DNA of 64,000 bases. Origin: Pegea sp. RAD2-039. Taxonomy: Eukaryota > Chordata > Thaliacea > Salpida > Salpidae. Position numbers and translations under genes: made by a program. Where the stretch lies: positions 62,001-126,000 of the forward strand of contig JAQGEQ010000295.1 in assembly GCA_034620365.1 (NCBI GenBank), in the 5' to 3' direction. This document shows, one piece after another, positions 25,415-37,757 of this stretch; within the stretch, counting starts at the first letter, position 1, and the number at the start of each line of letters is the position of its first letter. The notes under the pieces were generated by a model. The model was not told where the DNA came from. It was given only the letters and a program-made list of their open reading frames with translations, and did not search any database.

Positions 25415-28046
25415 ATGGCTAGGCCTAAGAAATTATTTCAAAAAATGATAATAGAGAGAAAAATGAAAAGTAAAACTTTGTTTTGAATTAAGTTGTTTAG
25501 TGCTCTACAAACAAAAAAGTAGTAAAACTAAGTGCAGTAGCAGATAACAAATAGAAATTGAAAGTTTTTTAACCTTTTTAAAGTATAATATAAAGTTGTT
25601 ATTTCACCAAATCTCTCATATCATTAAGTTTGTATAAGAACTTGTTTACAAACTGGTAGTTAAAACTTCTAAGAAATATATGAGACTTCTAACAAAACAA
25701 TGTATAGATATTATTGTTTTTATTTTTATTTATATAAACTGGTTGAAAGATCTATGTTTAGCATAATTTGAAAAAATGATCACAAAATAGTTCGTCGTTT
25801 TCCTTAAATATACCACTAGTTAAAATTGTTAATAAAATAATGTTGCAGTCTAAACTTAATGAAATTTCATTTTTTTCTTTTAGCATATAAAAGTATATGA
25901 TGTCAATAAATCATTTTCAAAACAATTTCTGTGTATATTTTGAAGGTAAACCTTCGACCAACGTCTATCAAGCTGATTTTCCAAGGGGAAGTAACAATGT
26001 GCAACAAGCTCAAGAATTAGCTCACTACTCTGGTGGAAGGGGTAAGTTTAATTACAAAATCTTTAAAACATAAATATTGAATCAGATTACTTTCTAACAA
26101 TTAATGTCTTGAAGGTACTTGAAACTTAATTTATTCTTTTAGTATTTAAAAAGTTTGTAATTTTAACAATTAAATTTAAAAATATTTTGTGTTTATATTT
26201 TTAACTAAAGCTTCAACTATCTTCTATCAAGCTGGTTTTCCAACAGGAAATAGAAATGGGCAGCAACCTCAAGAATTAGCTCACTACTCTGGTAAAAAAC
26301 CTAAAATCAATTTTATCAAAATTAAAAAAAACAAACAAAAACTTATTAAATAAGATTACTGACAAAAATTTTGAATAACAATTAAATTTTTGAAAGTAAT
26401 TAACACTTCAACTTGTTCTTTTGAATGTTTAAAAATATTCTAAACTTAATAAGTCAACTCAAAACTAATTAATGTGTATATTTTTTAGATAAAAATTCGA
26501 CCAACATCTATCAGGCCGGTTGTCAAACAGAAAATATATATTTCAAACAAGCTGAAGAGGTTGCACACTATTCTGGTGATACAGGTGAGTTTGATTATAA
26601 TAAAAAAAGAAATTATTGAGTTAAACTACTAACTGATGATTAGAATAACAACTATTATTTGAAAGGAAGTGATATATGATCTTTTTAATATTTATCTGAA
26701 ACGTTAATAATTTTAATAAATCAGTTTCTAGATGCTTTTTTGATTGTATTTTTTTAAGCTATAGCTTGGATCAACGTCAATCAAGCTGGTTGTTCAACAG
26801 GAAGTGGAAATATGCAACAAGCTCAAGAAACAGCTCACTACTCTGGTGCTACAGGTAAATCAAACTAAATAGAAACTAAGCAGGCATTAAACAAACTACT
26901 GAATAAATTTAGTTGATATAATAACAGTAAAAGTCAATTTTTAAACTAAATTGTCCTATTATTTACCTAATGCTGAGACTATTTAATAATATACTATTCC
27001 ATATGAAAGTTTAAATTAACTTTTAATTGTCGGTTGCTATAAGTATCAAATTATTATATGAAATTTCATAACAATAAATCTATGATAGTAACATTGAATT
27101 AATTTAATGGAAAAAATTCTACATTTAGTTTATGTTTCATACTATATAAATTTGAAAATTCTCAATTAAAGTTTATAATTTTAATTAATATAAGCAAAAT
27201 ACAAGTTTATATAAGACTTTTTCCTTAAGCTGGAATATCTGCCAATTTAGATTCCGATAAAACCCTTACTGATCCTGAAATGACTGATGATGCTGACAGT
27301 TCTAATGAAGAAGAAAATATTAGAAAAGCTCAAAAAAAACCTAGAAAACTTCATCAGCTAGGTAAGACTCGATTATATATAACGATTGCTTATTATTAGT
27401 TTAAGGCAAGTGGTTTAGTTTATCTTGAAAGTAGTGAATGATCCGTATTTTGACTATTTTATAACAATTTGTACTGAGAAATCATTAAAATACCATTTTC
27501 TGTTATAGAAGCTTCAACTGGACAAACAGTAAAGAATTTTAAAATTTTCAAAGATGGTGCTCTGTTAGCAAAAGTTCAAAAATAGTTACTCTTACTAAAA
27601 CTCATGATCCGAGAATAAGTAATTTAGTATCAAAACTTTTTTTTTATAGCTGAACCAATATACTTGACTTTGACATAACAATAACCTAAAAAACTGTTAA
27701 ACTAATATTGTTAATAAAATAAAGACAGATTAAATTTGTTAACCTAAATGTCCAAATAGTTAAAGGCATTAAAATTATTAAATTTTCAACAAATATTTGT
27801 ATCTTTTACATCCTGTTTAAACAGAGAAAACGATTTTTTCATTAAGAAGAACTTCATAACCGAATTCATCAAGGGATTTGGTACCCATCTTGTTTCATCA
27901 ACAATTCAGTCTTCAAAATATGGTGAGAAAAGCTTTTAATCTATTTTTTTGATAATATTAGTGTATACTATGAATCAACCGCTAAAAATTGTTTTTTGGT
28001 GCTAGCGCAACCATATGTTGGGACAAACTTTTTTAAGGGTTTATAG
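25415..28046 (+). pseudogene. Gene C: cassette-family copy, frameshifted
   Basis: Exons are 25415-25469 (ATG present, MARPKKLFQKMII), cassettes 25946-26041, 26211-26291, 26489-26584 and 26759-26854, acidic 27230-27361, 27509-27618, 27825 onward, and 28006-28046. The five 5' exons are almost the same as in B. The exon at 27509 carries an 8-bp insertion relative to A and B, giving an immediate in-frame TAG, and the next exon has a further small insertion. A protein with four cassettes and the acidic block could still be made, but the conserved C-terminal block is lost. Confidence 0.7.
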
Positions 28047-28809
28047 AACGCTGCAGCAGTAAGTTTTTATTTTATATTTTATCAAATTAAAATAGCAATC
28101 TAAAAGTTAAGTCTAAGATATCTTTTAATTAAACTCTATTAATAGTAGGGAATAAAGTTTATTCGTAAACTTACTGATTTTCAGCTTTTCATACTTAACT
28201 TCTAAGCTTAAGAAAAAAAAAATTCAAACAACAAGTTCTGACTAATCTTATTTTGTATTAAACAGATTTGTTTACAAGTGGATCTTATCAAGAATCATCT
28301 TACTTCAAGACATTTTTACAATAGTTTAGTCAAGCTAAAGTGCATCCACAGGTTATTTTTTGTCATTTAATTTTATTCTATAAATCAATTATATCGTCGT
28401 ATAAAAATAAATCATATTATGATATCATCAACTTGTTCTCTTTTTATAACTTGAAATAAATGATTATACAAACTGATAAAAATTGATTGCTTTGCAAACT
28501 TGATTTACAACAAATGCTTATATCTAACTGCAGACAAATATAAAAGACTGATAATCTGTGTTTTGTTTGTAGCGATATAATCCGAAGACAATTGGATATT
28601 GGTTGATTTCATCTGTAAGTTTTTTTCTGATTTTTTATACCTGATTACAACTGCGATATTATCGTTTAAAATCTGTATTCAGTCAATTGTCAGATTTCAG
28701 TAAAAAAAGAACTTCAGGAAAGCTTAGCAGTTGATGATTAACAATATTATTTTTATAATAATTAGATGTAATTAAAGTAAAAGAAATCGAAGCACAAACA
28801 TAGATGAAA

Positions 28810-29900
28810 AAATTTAAACCTTGTATTCTTCAATACTGCATTTAAAGTTACATATTATTGTGTTTACAAAGTTTTAGTCATTCTTTTGAACTCTAAATAA
28901 TATAATGTTTAATCATCTTACAACTTTTAATGCTTTCTTGAAAGGATTTAATACTTGTGAGAATAGTGATTGCAAATATCCTTAAATTGCGTTTTAAATC
29001 ACTTATTTCATAGCTGCAACTAAGAATCAAACCATTTTTGCTTGTTAACAATGCAGATTTAATTTAACAAAAAAGAACCTGACCCTGTACTTGTGATTTT
29101 TCTATTTTGTGTATGAATAATGTACGTCATGTAGTGAGAACAGCTAATTGCAATGAAAAGGTCACTTTTGTAAAAGACGGACAGAAATTTTAATGTATAA
29201 TTTGACTTTGATTGTTTCACTGTCCTGCTTGTAGTTACGCGAAGCGGTTACTACACCTACCTTCTATCTAGGAACTACCGGGTTTGACCCCGGGTGGAGA
29301 CATATTTATAAACTCCTGATAAATACCATAAAAAAACTCGTGAAATGTTTGTTAGCTAGATGTGTTCTCTTTAGGCAACTTCCTTCGCATTTATATATAT
29401 AAATAAATAAATTTGGATAAATCTTAGGAATTTAGCTTACTGCTTGAAGTTGACAGAGAATACAGCTCTAAAGAAAACTGAAGAAGTTCAATTTAATCAA
29501 ATTTTAAATTTAGGAAAAGCTAGCAGATTGTTTTGAAACTATTGTGAACGTGTAGGACCGAAATTATTTTGTCTGAGAAATAGTAAATGATGTAAGACAA
29601 ATTAAAACGTTGTTTATTCCGTATCTGAGGCTGCCAAACTTAATCTCTTTTTGCAGCTCTTTGTTGTGAAGTTTAGAAAAAGGGAAATACCCAAAAAAGT
29701 AGCTTAGTATAAGATAGTTGTTAGCCGGATTTACATTTCATTAGGTGTATAAAAGTAAATGTAGTTTTTAATTGTTAGGATTTGTTTGTTTGGATCTTAT
29801 TTTAATCTTGCACTTGAAACTACCAGATAATGTTCGTTTTATTAAAGCGGGTTTTCATTTTCCTTCACTTTTTATTTACATCTTACAAAATTAAAGCTTT
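28810..29900 (+). repeat. Diverged R3 flank copy after gene C
   Basis: It aligns with 3.12-3.9 kb along its whole length and with 13.97-14.35 kb in its first part. It is interrupted by the SINE at about 29213-29411. The divergence is clearly greater than between the B and C flanks. Confidence 0.65.
29213..29411 (+). mobile_element. tRNA-derived SINE
   Basis: A GC-rich head holds an A-box-like TAGTTACGCGAAGCGG (from about 29232) and a B-box GGTTTGACCCC (about 29281-29291), spaced as in pol III promoters. It is followed by a non-tRNA body and an AT tail TTATATATATAAATAAATAA. The T arm has a mismatch and no full cloverleaf forms, so this is not a working tRNA. The paralogous site at about 3.52 kb lacks the insert, which defines its limits to within a few bases. 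No clear target-site duplication is visible. Confidence 0.7.
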
Positions 29901-29911
29901 AATAAGAATGT

Positions 29912-30900
29912 TCAATAAAAAATAAGTTACAATAAATTCAAGAAATAAAAAAATCAAGATTAACACATAATTTTTTAATTAGATATTTATTAGTATAACT
30001 TCAAACAATTTTTTCTTCATATAAAGTGATTTAAATATCGAGGACGCTAACGTTTTGAGACTAATTACCTTTTTATTACCCTCATATGTTTTCATTTAAT
30101 GTAATTTAATGTTTTTTTATTTTCTTAGTAGCTTAAGTTGGTTGAAGTTTATGTGAAAGTCTACATCTCGTTGTAGAATACTTAAGTTGAATTTTGATCT
30201 ACTAAACCTGAAAAAACTTTTTTAAGTAAAAGTTTTTCTTTGATAAACCATATTATGATACCATCAACTTGTTCTCTTTTTATACCTTGAAATAAATGAT
30301 TATCCAAAATGATAAAAATTATTGTTTTGCAAACTTGGTTTACAACAATCTTATATCTAACTGCAGACAAAAATAAAAGAAAAATAATGGGTGTTTTTGT
30401 ATGCACCGATATAATTAGATGACGATCGGAAGTTTGTTAAATTTATCTTTAAGTTTTTATGTGATTTCTTATACCTGATCACATATATACACATATATCA
30501 TAACTTGAAACCTTTAATAAATCAATCGTCAGATTTCAGTAGAAAAAGAACTTCAGTAAAATTTTGCTGTCGATGATTAACAATATTATTTTTATCATAT
30601 ATGTAATTAAAGTAAAAGAAAACGAAGAACGAAAGATAGAAAGTAATTTTTTAACATCATGTCAACTTAGAGTTTTGCTTTAAGTGTCAACTTACCTTAA
30701 CGATTTAAAAAGAAGCCTTAACAAATTACAGAAAGTATTTTGTGTTATTCAAAATTTTATCATTTTTATTCTTTTAGTGATACAGTGTTGTTGCCCTAAA
30801 TAAAGCTAATTTTATTAGAATATAGTATTTTCAAATAAAGCTACTTTTTTATATATAAGGCCGATGTTTTAGATAATTTTTAATATACTGTTTTTGTTAT
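29912..30900. other. Gene-free stretch with family flank sequence
   Basis: Part of it (30.24-30.62 kb) repeats the flank at about 28.43-28.78 kb (ACTTGTTCTCTTTTTATA, then TGATCACATATATACACA). I see no coding exon. Confidence 0.5.
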
Positions 30901-30920
30901 TTTAGGTTGCTTGCATTTAG

Positions 30921-31025
30921 ATGTGTTCATTCAACTGTAACTGTGGTATATAAATGAAGTAAAGCTTCAAGAAAACTTTCTTCATTTTCTTGTGTTTCTG
31001 ATATTTGATTCTCAAACAAAACTTT
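30921..31025 (+). promoter_or_regulatory. Promoter-like block upstream of the plus Crypton-derived gene
   Basis: TTCAACTGTAA is followed by a TATA-like TATATAAATGAAG and then GATATTTGATTCTCAAA. The same three blocks, inverted and partly changed, lie at 39.49-39.58 kb upstream of the minus copy. The last block also lies before genes D and E. This is the best promoter or 5' exon candidate in the region. Confidence 0.45.
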
Positions 31026-32427
31026 TGTCTGATATTTTTATATTTTGTTTTTGCTCATATAACTTATGAAATTGTTTAAAAATTTGTAAATAGAAGTTCA
31101 TAATACTTTAGCAAAGTAGATTAAAATAATGATAACATTAGATTGCTTTGTGCATTTTTGGCCAACTTTGTTGTAATAATCTTAAAAAAAGATTTATTAT
31201 TTATCATTTGCTAATAAACTGTAAGTAGCTGATAAGCAGAGTTAAACTTAACTTATTGTTCTATATAATGAACTTTTGACATATTGAAATTAGGTTTGTT
31301 TATTGCTTCAACTAAAGTTCAACTCATGTTTCAACAAGTTTTAAAAGTTTGCAATCATATTTTGTCACATAAGTTTGATAAAGAATTGACTTCTATGATT
31401 TCAAATTTAAAATTTTTTTTTTATGAAAAGCAAAATTTCAGTTGTTAACATAGAAACCTTCAGTTTTTTTTTTAATTTACAAAACTCACAGTATTTATTA
31501 AGTAAGGTATTTATTTTTTATTATCTATACTTGTAATGTTTAATTTTGTTTTATTTTGTTAAAACAATGAGGTTACTTACAGTTTGTTTAATATTTAAAA
31601 AAGGTTAGACATTTTTTTGAGCGTTGTTTAAATATTTAAAATTCAACAAAAAGTTAATTAAACAAAACTGAATTTTATTGTTTTAAAATTATATTTTACT
31701 TGTTGCAGTAATTTTACCTTTCTATCAAATGTCTGATAAAATGTTTATTGTCAAACAAGACAATCAATTTATTTATTGGTTGAAAATTTATTTTTGTCAA
31801 CTGATATAAGATATAATCTTTTTATGAGATATTATTTTTTTATCTTAAGGTTATCAAACTTATTTTTCTAAATCTATCAAATCGCTTAATAGATGCCTTG
31901 GAAGCTTAAAAAATTTTTATTTTCATGATTTGATTTAGATTTACTAAATGTTAAGTTAATTAATTAATACAAACAAAATATCTTGTAAATTGTATTATTC
32001 ATTATAATTTTTTTAATATTTATGAGTCTTTTCTATTTTTTATATAAACAAAGTTTTGGTAACATCAAAAATTTATTTCTTGTAAATTCACTTTTTTATG
32101 AAACTAAATAATTTTTTTAGAAAAATGGTTTGTTTATGGTAAATTAATGTTATATTATTTTATGGATACTTTAATGCTACTTGCTAGCTTGATTTATTTA
32201 CTTATCAAAGGTTTATTTATAATGAAAATTCATAAACAACATTATGTTTTTTTTTTATTTTTACTTTACATTAAAAAAGTAAAATTTTTAAACAAGTTGA
32301 TATATGAATTAAGAAAAATTATGATTATCAAAACTTCCAAAGCTTGAAGTTAAATTTTATTTAAATTTAACTTGTTTTTAGAAAAAGTCAAATATATTGT
32401 GTTATTAGAAGTAAGTGATCTTTTAAG

Positions 32428-33225
32428 ATGGACATTTCAAACGAAAAAATTAATGAAAACTGTGTCAAGGAGGTAAGAATTAACAATGAGGAATCCGAAG
32501 ATCAAACTAAATCACTTGATGAGTCAATGCCTAGTACTTCATCCAGCTCACTGGACTCTAAGACAGAAGATCCTTCAGAACTTGAAAGCCAGTTTCCTTA
32601 TCTACAATTTTTCATAAAGTTAGTGTTTGTTGTTAAGACTCAACTACCAAACTATGGTGCAAACGTCAAGCCCAAAAACGCTAAAGGTATTCCAATGAGC
32701 ATTAAGGCACGAAGCATTAAAAGCTTTTTCAAATGGAAATATTGGGCTCGAGAACGAAATATCAAAGTGAGTTGAATATTGCTACAAAGTCCAAATTTGT
32801 TTACTGATTTGTTTTTTTTTTCTAGCATATGAAATTCATCGGTAAACAAAGTGTTCAATTAGATATAGGACTTGTTAGAGATGAAGATCTGGATGACTGG
32901 CTATGTGTTTTCATTGAAGTAAGATGTAATCTGTTTATATGATAATTCAATTTGTTTTTGTTTCCAGGAAAACTTTCCAAGTGGTTCAAAATACCGTTCT
33001 GCAAAAAGTTTAAAGGAAATCTTAATGGGCCTTCAAAGCTATCTCCGATATCATGAAAATCGACCAGGATTTAAACTCTTCCGTAGCCATAACCCTGCGT
33101 ATAGAATGTTTGAGAAAAAGTTTAAAGAAAAAACTGCAGCACTTAATGAGTTGGCCAAGAAGAAAAAGAGTAATTTGAATTGTGAAATAATTGAAACTTT
33201 TGATAATTTCATAATTCCTTTTTAA
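32428..33225 (+). CDS. Crypton-derived DUF3504-like protein, short copy
   Basis: Three exons, all phase 0: 32428-32766, 32826-32918 and 32968-33225, giving 229 residues. The N-terminus is low-complexity and serine-rich (SMPSTSSSS). It is followed by FFKWKYWARERNIK, DDWLCVFIE and GLQSYLRYHENRPGF-KLF, the pattern of the helical N-terminal core-binding part of Crypton tyrosine recombinases and of host ZMYM2/3/4 and QRICH1. It is clearly a paralogue of the minus-strand gene at 36.3-37.8 kb, but it stops (TAA 33223-33225) just before the C-terminal catalytic-like half. It could be a domesticated DNA-binding fragment or a decaying copy. Confidence 0.7.
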
Positions 33226-33387
33226 CAATTTAATTAAAAATGCAAATAGCAATTAAAATATTTATCAAACTTTCACAATTTACTGTTAATAAGATAATAA
33301 GTCTCTTAATATCATTAACAATTGAACCATACAATCTTTGTTAACAAATTTGATTTTAGTGTTTTTAATTAATTTTTTTTTTGGTGT

Positions 33388-33760
33388 AGAGCACCGATAC
33401 AGTGGAAAAAAACTTCTCTAAGGGCGCAAGAAAACTGTTACAGTAAGTTTTTATTTTGTAACTTGCAAAAATAAGAAATTAATTTAGAATTGTTTAGCAA
33501 TAACTCTTGGCAGCATTATTCAATAACTGAATATTTCTTATCAAATAGTTTGGAAAATTAAATTTTTAAAACTCGTTTTATTTAAGTTTTACATATGACA
33601 TGCACAATGAATAAAATCTGATTATTTATAGAATTTATAAATAATCTTTTTTTGTACAGATTTTACACTTTCACTAGCAGAGCTTTCAAGGGATTAGCTC
33701 ACTTCAAGACGTTTAGTTCAATATCTAAGTCAATTAAGTTAAAGAATTTCTACAACCTAA
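33388..33760 (+). pseudogene. Cassette-family tail exons after the short Crypton-derived gene
   Basis: AG at 33389-33390 is followed by CACCGATACAGTGG...CTTCTCTAAGGG...GTTACAG and GTAAG. This aligns with the last coding exon of gene A (CGCAACCATATATTGG...TTTTTTAAGGG...GCTACAG). About 210 bp on, an acceptor and TTAGCTCACTTCAAGACGTTTA align with the last 3' UTR exon of A (TCTTAAGACATTT). This looks like the old 3' end of a cassette-family gene, now downstream of a different ORF. Confidence 0.55.
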
Positions 33761-34389
33761 ATTTTCACTTTCATTTCTTAAATCAGTTTTGGTTTGAAGG
33801 CTAGAAACTTGTGTACAATAAACTATATGAATATATAAACTTCTTGCCTTGTTCATAAACGTTACCTAATTAAGGAGAGGTGAAAACAACTGCTTTATAA
33901 AAATCTGGAACTCTTTTGGGAAAGTTAAAGTTTTAATTGAATGTCAAAGCATTTATGAGCTCAACAAGTTTTGCAATATATGTTTAAAGCAATCTTTTAC
34001 ATCTTTCATTAGTTTATTATCTAACTTAAACGATTTATATTCGTCTCTTTAGAAAAAAATAAAAATAATTTTCTACTTAGTTTAAAGTTAGTGGCTGCTA
34101 TTAAGTTTTTATGTCGGTATATTTCTGCAACGTTTCTGCAGTAACTCTATTGTTTTCTAAGAAGGAAAAAAAAATTGTTATAATACAAAGGCAAGTTTAG
34201 AACTAGTTAAATAAAACTAAGAAAAAGGAATAAAACAAAAATTTAAATAATTCATATAATTCATATTTATTTTACTAATCTTATAATAAAGTTTCTCTAG
34301 ATATTTTAACGGTTTCAAAAACAACAATTTTAACCAAAATCATTTTTCCTTCTATTTATACTTTTAGTAAAATGAACTCTTGTTTTTTT

Positions 34390-35440
34390 ATTTTAAATTA
34401 CTTGCCTTTATATATGCTTATTCAACTGTAAACAAGACATTTGGATAAAATAAAAGGCTATAAAACTTTTCATTATTCTTATAGTTATGAAATGTGATTC
34501 AAATAAAGCTACATCTTATTTTTAGGTAAAAAAATCTTCTTGTTAAAATAAACTTATGATTTTGTATAATTTTATAATAACATGATTATGTTTAATCAAT
34601 TTTTTTGTATTTTGACTTTAAGGCGTATTTTGTCTTCAAGTGAAGTTGTTAGTTTTATTTACTATATTAGAAAGTAAACTTAATTGTTTTGATGCTAACC
34701 AGTACAAAACATAGCTTATTAATTATACTTATAGTAATTGTGATGATTAATTTAAGGCTTATTTGTTGCTTTTAGATTCGAATTACTTTTCAAAATTATA
34801 TAAACTGTTAAAACACAATCTGAATGGGTTCCAGTTGTCAGAGCTTCATGATATAATGTTACGTAATAATTTTGTTACTTAATAATTGAAAAAGATATCT
34901 GAACACAAAGTTTTATAAAGTTGTTTGCTTTTATTGATAACTAACATTTAAAATCTTTAAAATGTTGGTTTCTATCTCAAATAGTATAGATAAATTGCAA
35001 TAATATATTTTTATACAAACTATCAAGTCTTAATTGCTTTGATACAAGACATAATATTTCTTTGTTTATAGTGAATTTGCAAGTCTTTTACACTTAAATA
35101 ATTTCTCTAACTTAAAGTGTTTCCCAGATAAGATACCTTTTATTTGTTGACTTTGTTATACCTTACATTGATTCAAATCTACTACACTACTCTAATTGGA
35201 ACTTTTATACATTTATATATACATTTAAGCAAGTAGATAAATGTTGTTTATTGTTCGATTAGAAAAAAGAAGAGTTTAAATTGAATTTAGAAGATAGTCT
35301 ATTTTCCTGAAAATCACACAAACAGCTTTGTACTATGAAATGATTAAAGTAGCAGATTTTATAGTGGTAGCATCAACTGGAAAAAGTTTAAATAATCAGA
35401 GATGGTGCTTCTGGTGGTAAATTCTAATCTGCACCAGAAA
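34390..35440 (+). pseudogene. Worn cassette-family fragment
   Basis: ATTCAACTGTAAACAAG at about 34421 matches the promoter-like block at 30.93 kb. At 35366-35420, GTAGCATCAACTGG...GAGATGGTGCTTCTGG matches the gene A exon at 12661. Nothing between is recognisably coding, so this is a decayed extra copy at best. Confidence 0.35.
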
Positions 35441-36119
35441 TCTATGCTTCAATTTTATACAATCTTTGTTTAGATTTTGTGGTTAGAAGTGGCTAGTAAG
35501 TTTTAATGTTGACATATTTTTGTCACAGTTTTGGTGTTGCTTAAAGCACGTAATCATTCAACCGTAAGCTTTAAAAATTTTCAATAAACTTAAACTTTAA
35601 GAACAATCTAAACATCGAAGAATTAATAGATTGTTAAAATTTTTTACAGCTTATCATATAAAAATAAAGTTTTTGAAATACAAAAGCTACATCTTTTCAA
35701 ATTACCAGACTGCTTATATAGTGGCCTATTTAATAACAACATTACCAGGAACTGTTTTATTGCAAAAAAACAGTATGTAAAGTCTCATAAGCATTAAATA
35801 AAGCACATTTATGCTTCTAAACTTAGATGAAATATACACAGCTGCGGACTTATTCTTAGTTTTTTTTTTCTTTTGGCCAATTTCCTCTTTATCTTTATCA
35901 GTACTACTGTATACTGGATCATCCAGTTAGAACTGATTTAAAGGAGACTGTTTAAAGAGTGAAATATCGATTTTTTTACTGGTTTCTTTAAAAACTTTTG
36001 CAATCAATTTTCTTCTTGTTAATCAAACCCTGTTGGTTAAACTTAACAACTTATTTTATCAGATCTACTAACCGTTTTTTAAACTTTAATTTATTATTAT
36101 AATTTTTTGAACCGAACAA

Positions 36120-36261
36120 TAAACATACTTCAAAAATTGATCGATTGAAAAAAGAAAACGAACTTTACTTCGATAAGTTTCGCAAAATAGATAATATCAT
36201 TCAGAAAGTTGAAAGTAGCCCTGAAGAAGTCAATGAATTAGTCAAGACCACTTTTGCTACA
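36120..36261 (+). other. Orphan coding-like exon, coiled-coil-like
   Basis: An open frame reads KIDRLKKENELYFDKF, then IIQKVESSPEEVNELVK and a hydrophobic helix to a donor-like GAG-GTTTGC. Codon content is clearly richer than the surroundings and the heptad-like spacing suggests a helix. There is no ATG and only a weak acceptor. It lies tail to tail with the minus Crypton-derived gene, 65 bp beyond its stop. I do not recognise the family; it may be the last coding part of a lost gene. Confidence 0.35.
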
Positions 36262-36326
36262 ATCATTGAAGTTTTATACGCGACTGAGGTTTGCCACAAT
36301 GGTTTTGTCATCAGTTTTACGATCAT

Positions 36327-37757
36327 CTAAAAATATTTCTTTTCTGTTTCTTTTGTAAACTGGACTGTTAAAAAAGGGTTGCCAGATTCAGCATTAGTCA
36401 TCCAAGGTTCAGAAGAAATTGGATGTTCTAGCCAAGACACAGAGACCTTTAAGTCAGTTCTTTCCATTAAAATTCCGTCGGTAGATAAGCAAGGAGGTTC
36501 TTGTTTTGAACTAGATGCTTGAGAAGCTACGAAATTTTTTGAAACTACTGACAGCTCATTTTTGAAAGAGATAATCATTTGAGCATCAAACGAAACCCGT
36601 TGAAAATTGATATTCGAGCCAGTTTTCCAAGTACCAGTTGTCCAGAAGTTGATGTAAGAACGAATCAAGTTGAAAAGTGACAAACAACCAAAATTATCAT
36701 CAAACACACGTAACCGCTTATTATGTCTTCGGGAAAAGTATCCACCCTGTTCAGTTGGGACAAATTCGACATAACTCTTATCTTTCTTGACTCCTAATTT
36801 AAAATGGTAAGGTTTCAAGTTCAAAATGTCTGAAACAGTTTTTAAGTTGAATGTAACAATGCAATGATACAAAATTGCTCTTGTTACATCAAAAGTCTCT
36901 TTTTCGTTATAATGTTTTAATACTAGTGAGTTTGGATCGGCAGGAAAATCTTTATCACAAAACTGGCCTGTTGAAACTTCCATAAAACAAGTTTGAATAT
37001 TTTCATGAATCAATTTGTTTTTCCTCTGTTTTACCAGCTCCTTAATTTCTTCATATTTTTCTTCAAACTCTTTCTTAAACTTATGAAAAGAGGAGCTACA
37101 GGTACGGAAGAGTTTAAATCCTTGTCGATTTTCATGATGCCGGAGATAGCTTTGAAAGCCCATAAAAACATCTTTGAAAGTTTTTGCAGAAGAGCATATC
37201 GAACCATTGGGAAAATTTTCCTGAAAAACAAAAACAAACTGAATTACTATAAAAGAAATTGCATCATACCTCAATGAAAACACATAGCCAGTCATCCAGA
37301 TCGTCATTTCTAAGAATTCCTATATCTAATGGAACACTTTGTTTGCCGATGAATTTCATATGCTAAGAAAAAACAAATCAGTAAACAAATTTGAAGTTAA
37401 TGGCAATACTCAACTAACCTTGATGTTTCTCTCACGGGCCCAGTTTTTCCATTTAAAAAAACTGTTAATGTTTCGTGTTTTTAAACTGATCGAAATACCT
37501 TCAACGTCTTTAGGCTTGACGTTTGCACCATAGTTTGGTAGTTGAGTCTTAACAATTGACATTAATGTCATAAAATATTGTAAAGAAACAAACTGGCTTC
37601 CATGTTTTGAAGACTTAACTGTCTTAGAGTTTGGTGAGCCGGACGAAGTACTTGGCATTGACTCATCAAATGATTTAGTTTGATCTTTGGGCTCCTTCTC
37701 GTTAATACTTACCTCCTTGATACAATTTTGATCATTCTTGTGGTTTGAATTGTCCAT
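36327..37757 (-). CDS. Crypton-derived DUF3504-like protein, full-length copy
   Basis: Three exons on the minus strand: 37757-37419, 37362-37270 and 37220-36327, phase 0, 441 residues. After a low-complexity N-terminus (MDNSNHKNDQ, SMPSTSSGS) come FFKWKNWARERNIK and DDLDDWLCVFIE, then GFQSYLRHHENRQGFKLF, the core-binding half. The C-terminal half (ILYHCIVTFNLKTVSDI, KSYVEFVPTEQGGYFSRR, LRVFDDNFGCLSLFNLIRSY) matches the tyrosine-recombinase-derived fold of DUF3504 proteins (ZMYM, QRICH1, KIAA1958 kin). The Arg of the usual FxLR-x3-EH box is Lys here and the His is absent, so it is unlikely to recombine DNA. A host-domesticated DNA-binding role is likely. No flanking terminal repeats were found. 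Confidence 0.75.

Noticed and set aside
29213-29411. Functional tRNA gene
   Set aside because: A/B boxes are present but the T stem has a mismatch, no cloverleaf forms, and a SINE body and AT tail follow.
32147-32347. Hydrophobic 66-codon ORF upstream of the short Crypton-derived gene
   Set aside because: Its composition is that of AT-rich intergenic DNA, and the aligned region of the minus copy does not keep it.
36993-37277. Plus-strand ORF opposite the Crypton-derived gene
   Set aside because: It is the antisense shadow of the exon encoding GFQSYLRHHENRQ; the minus frame has clear homology.
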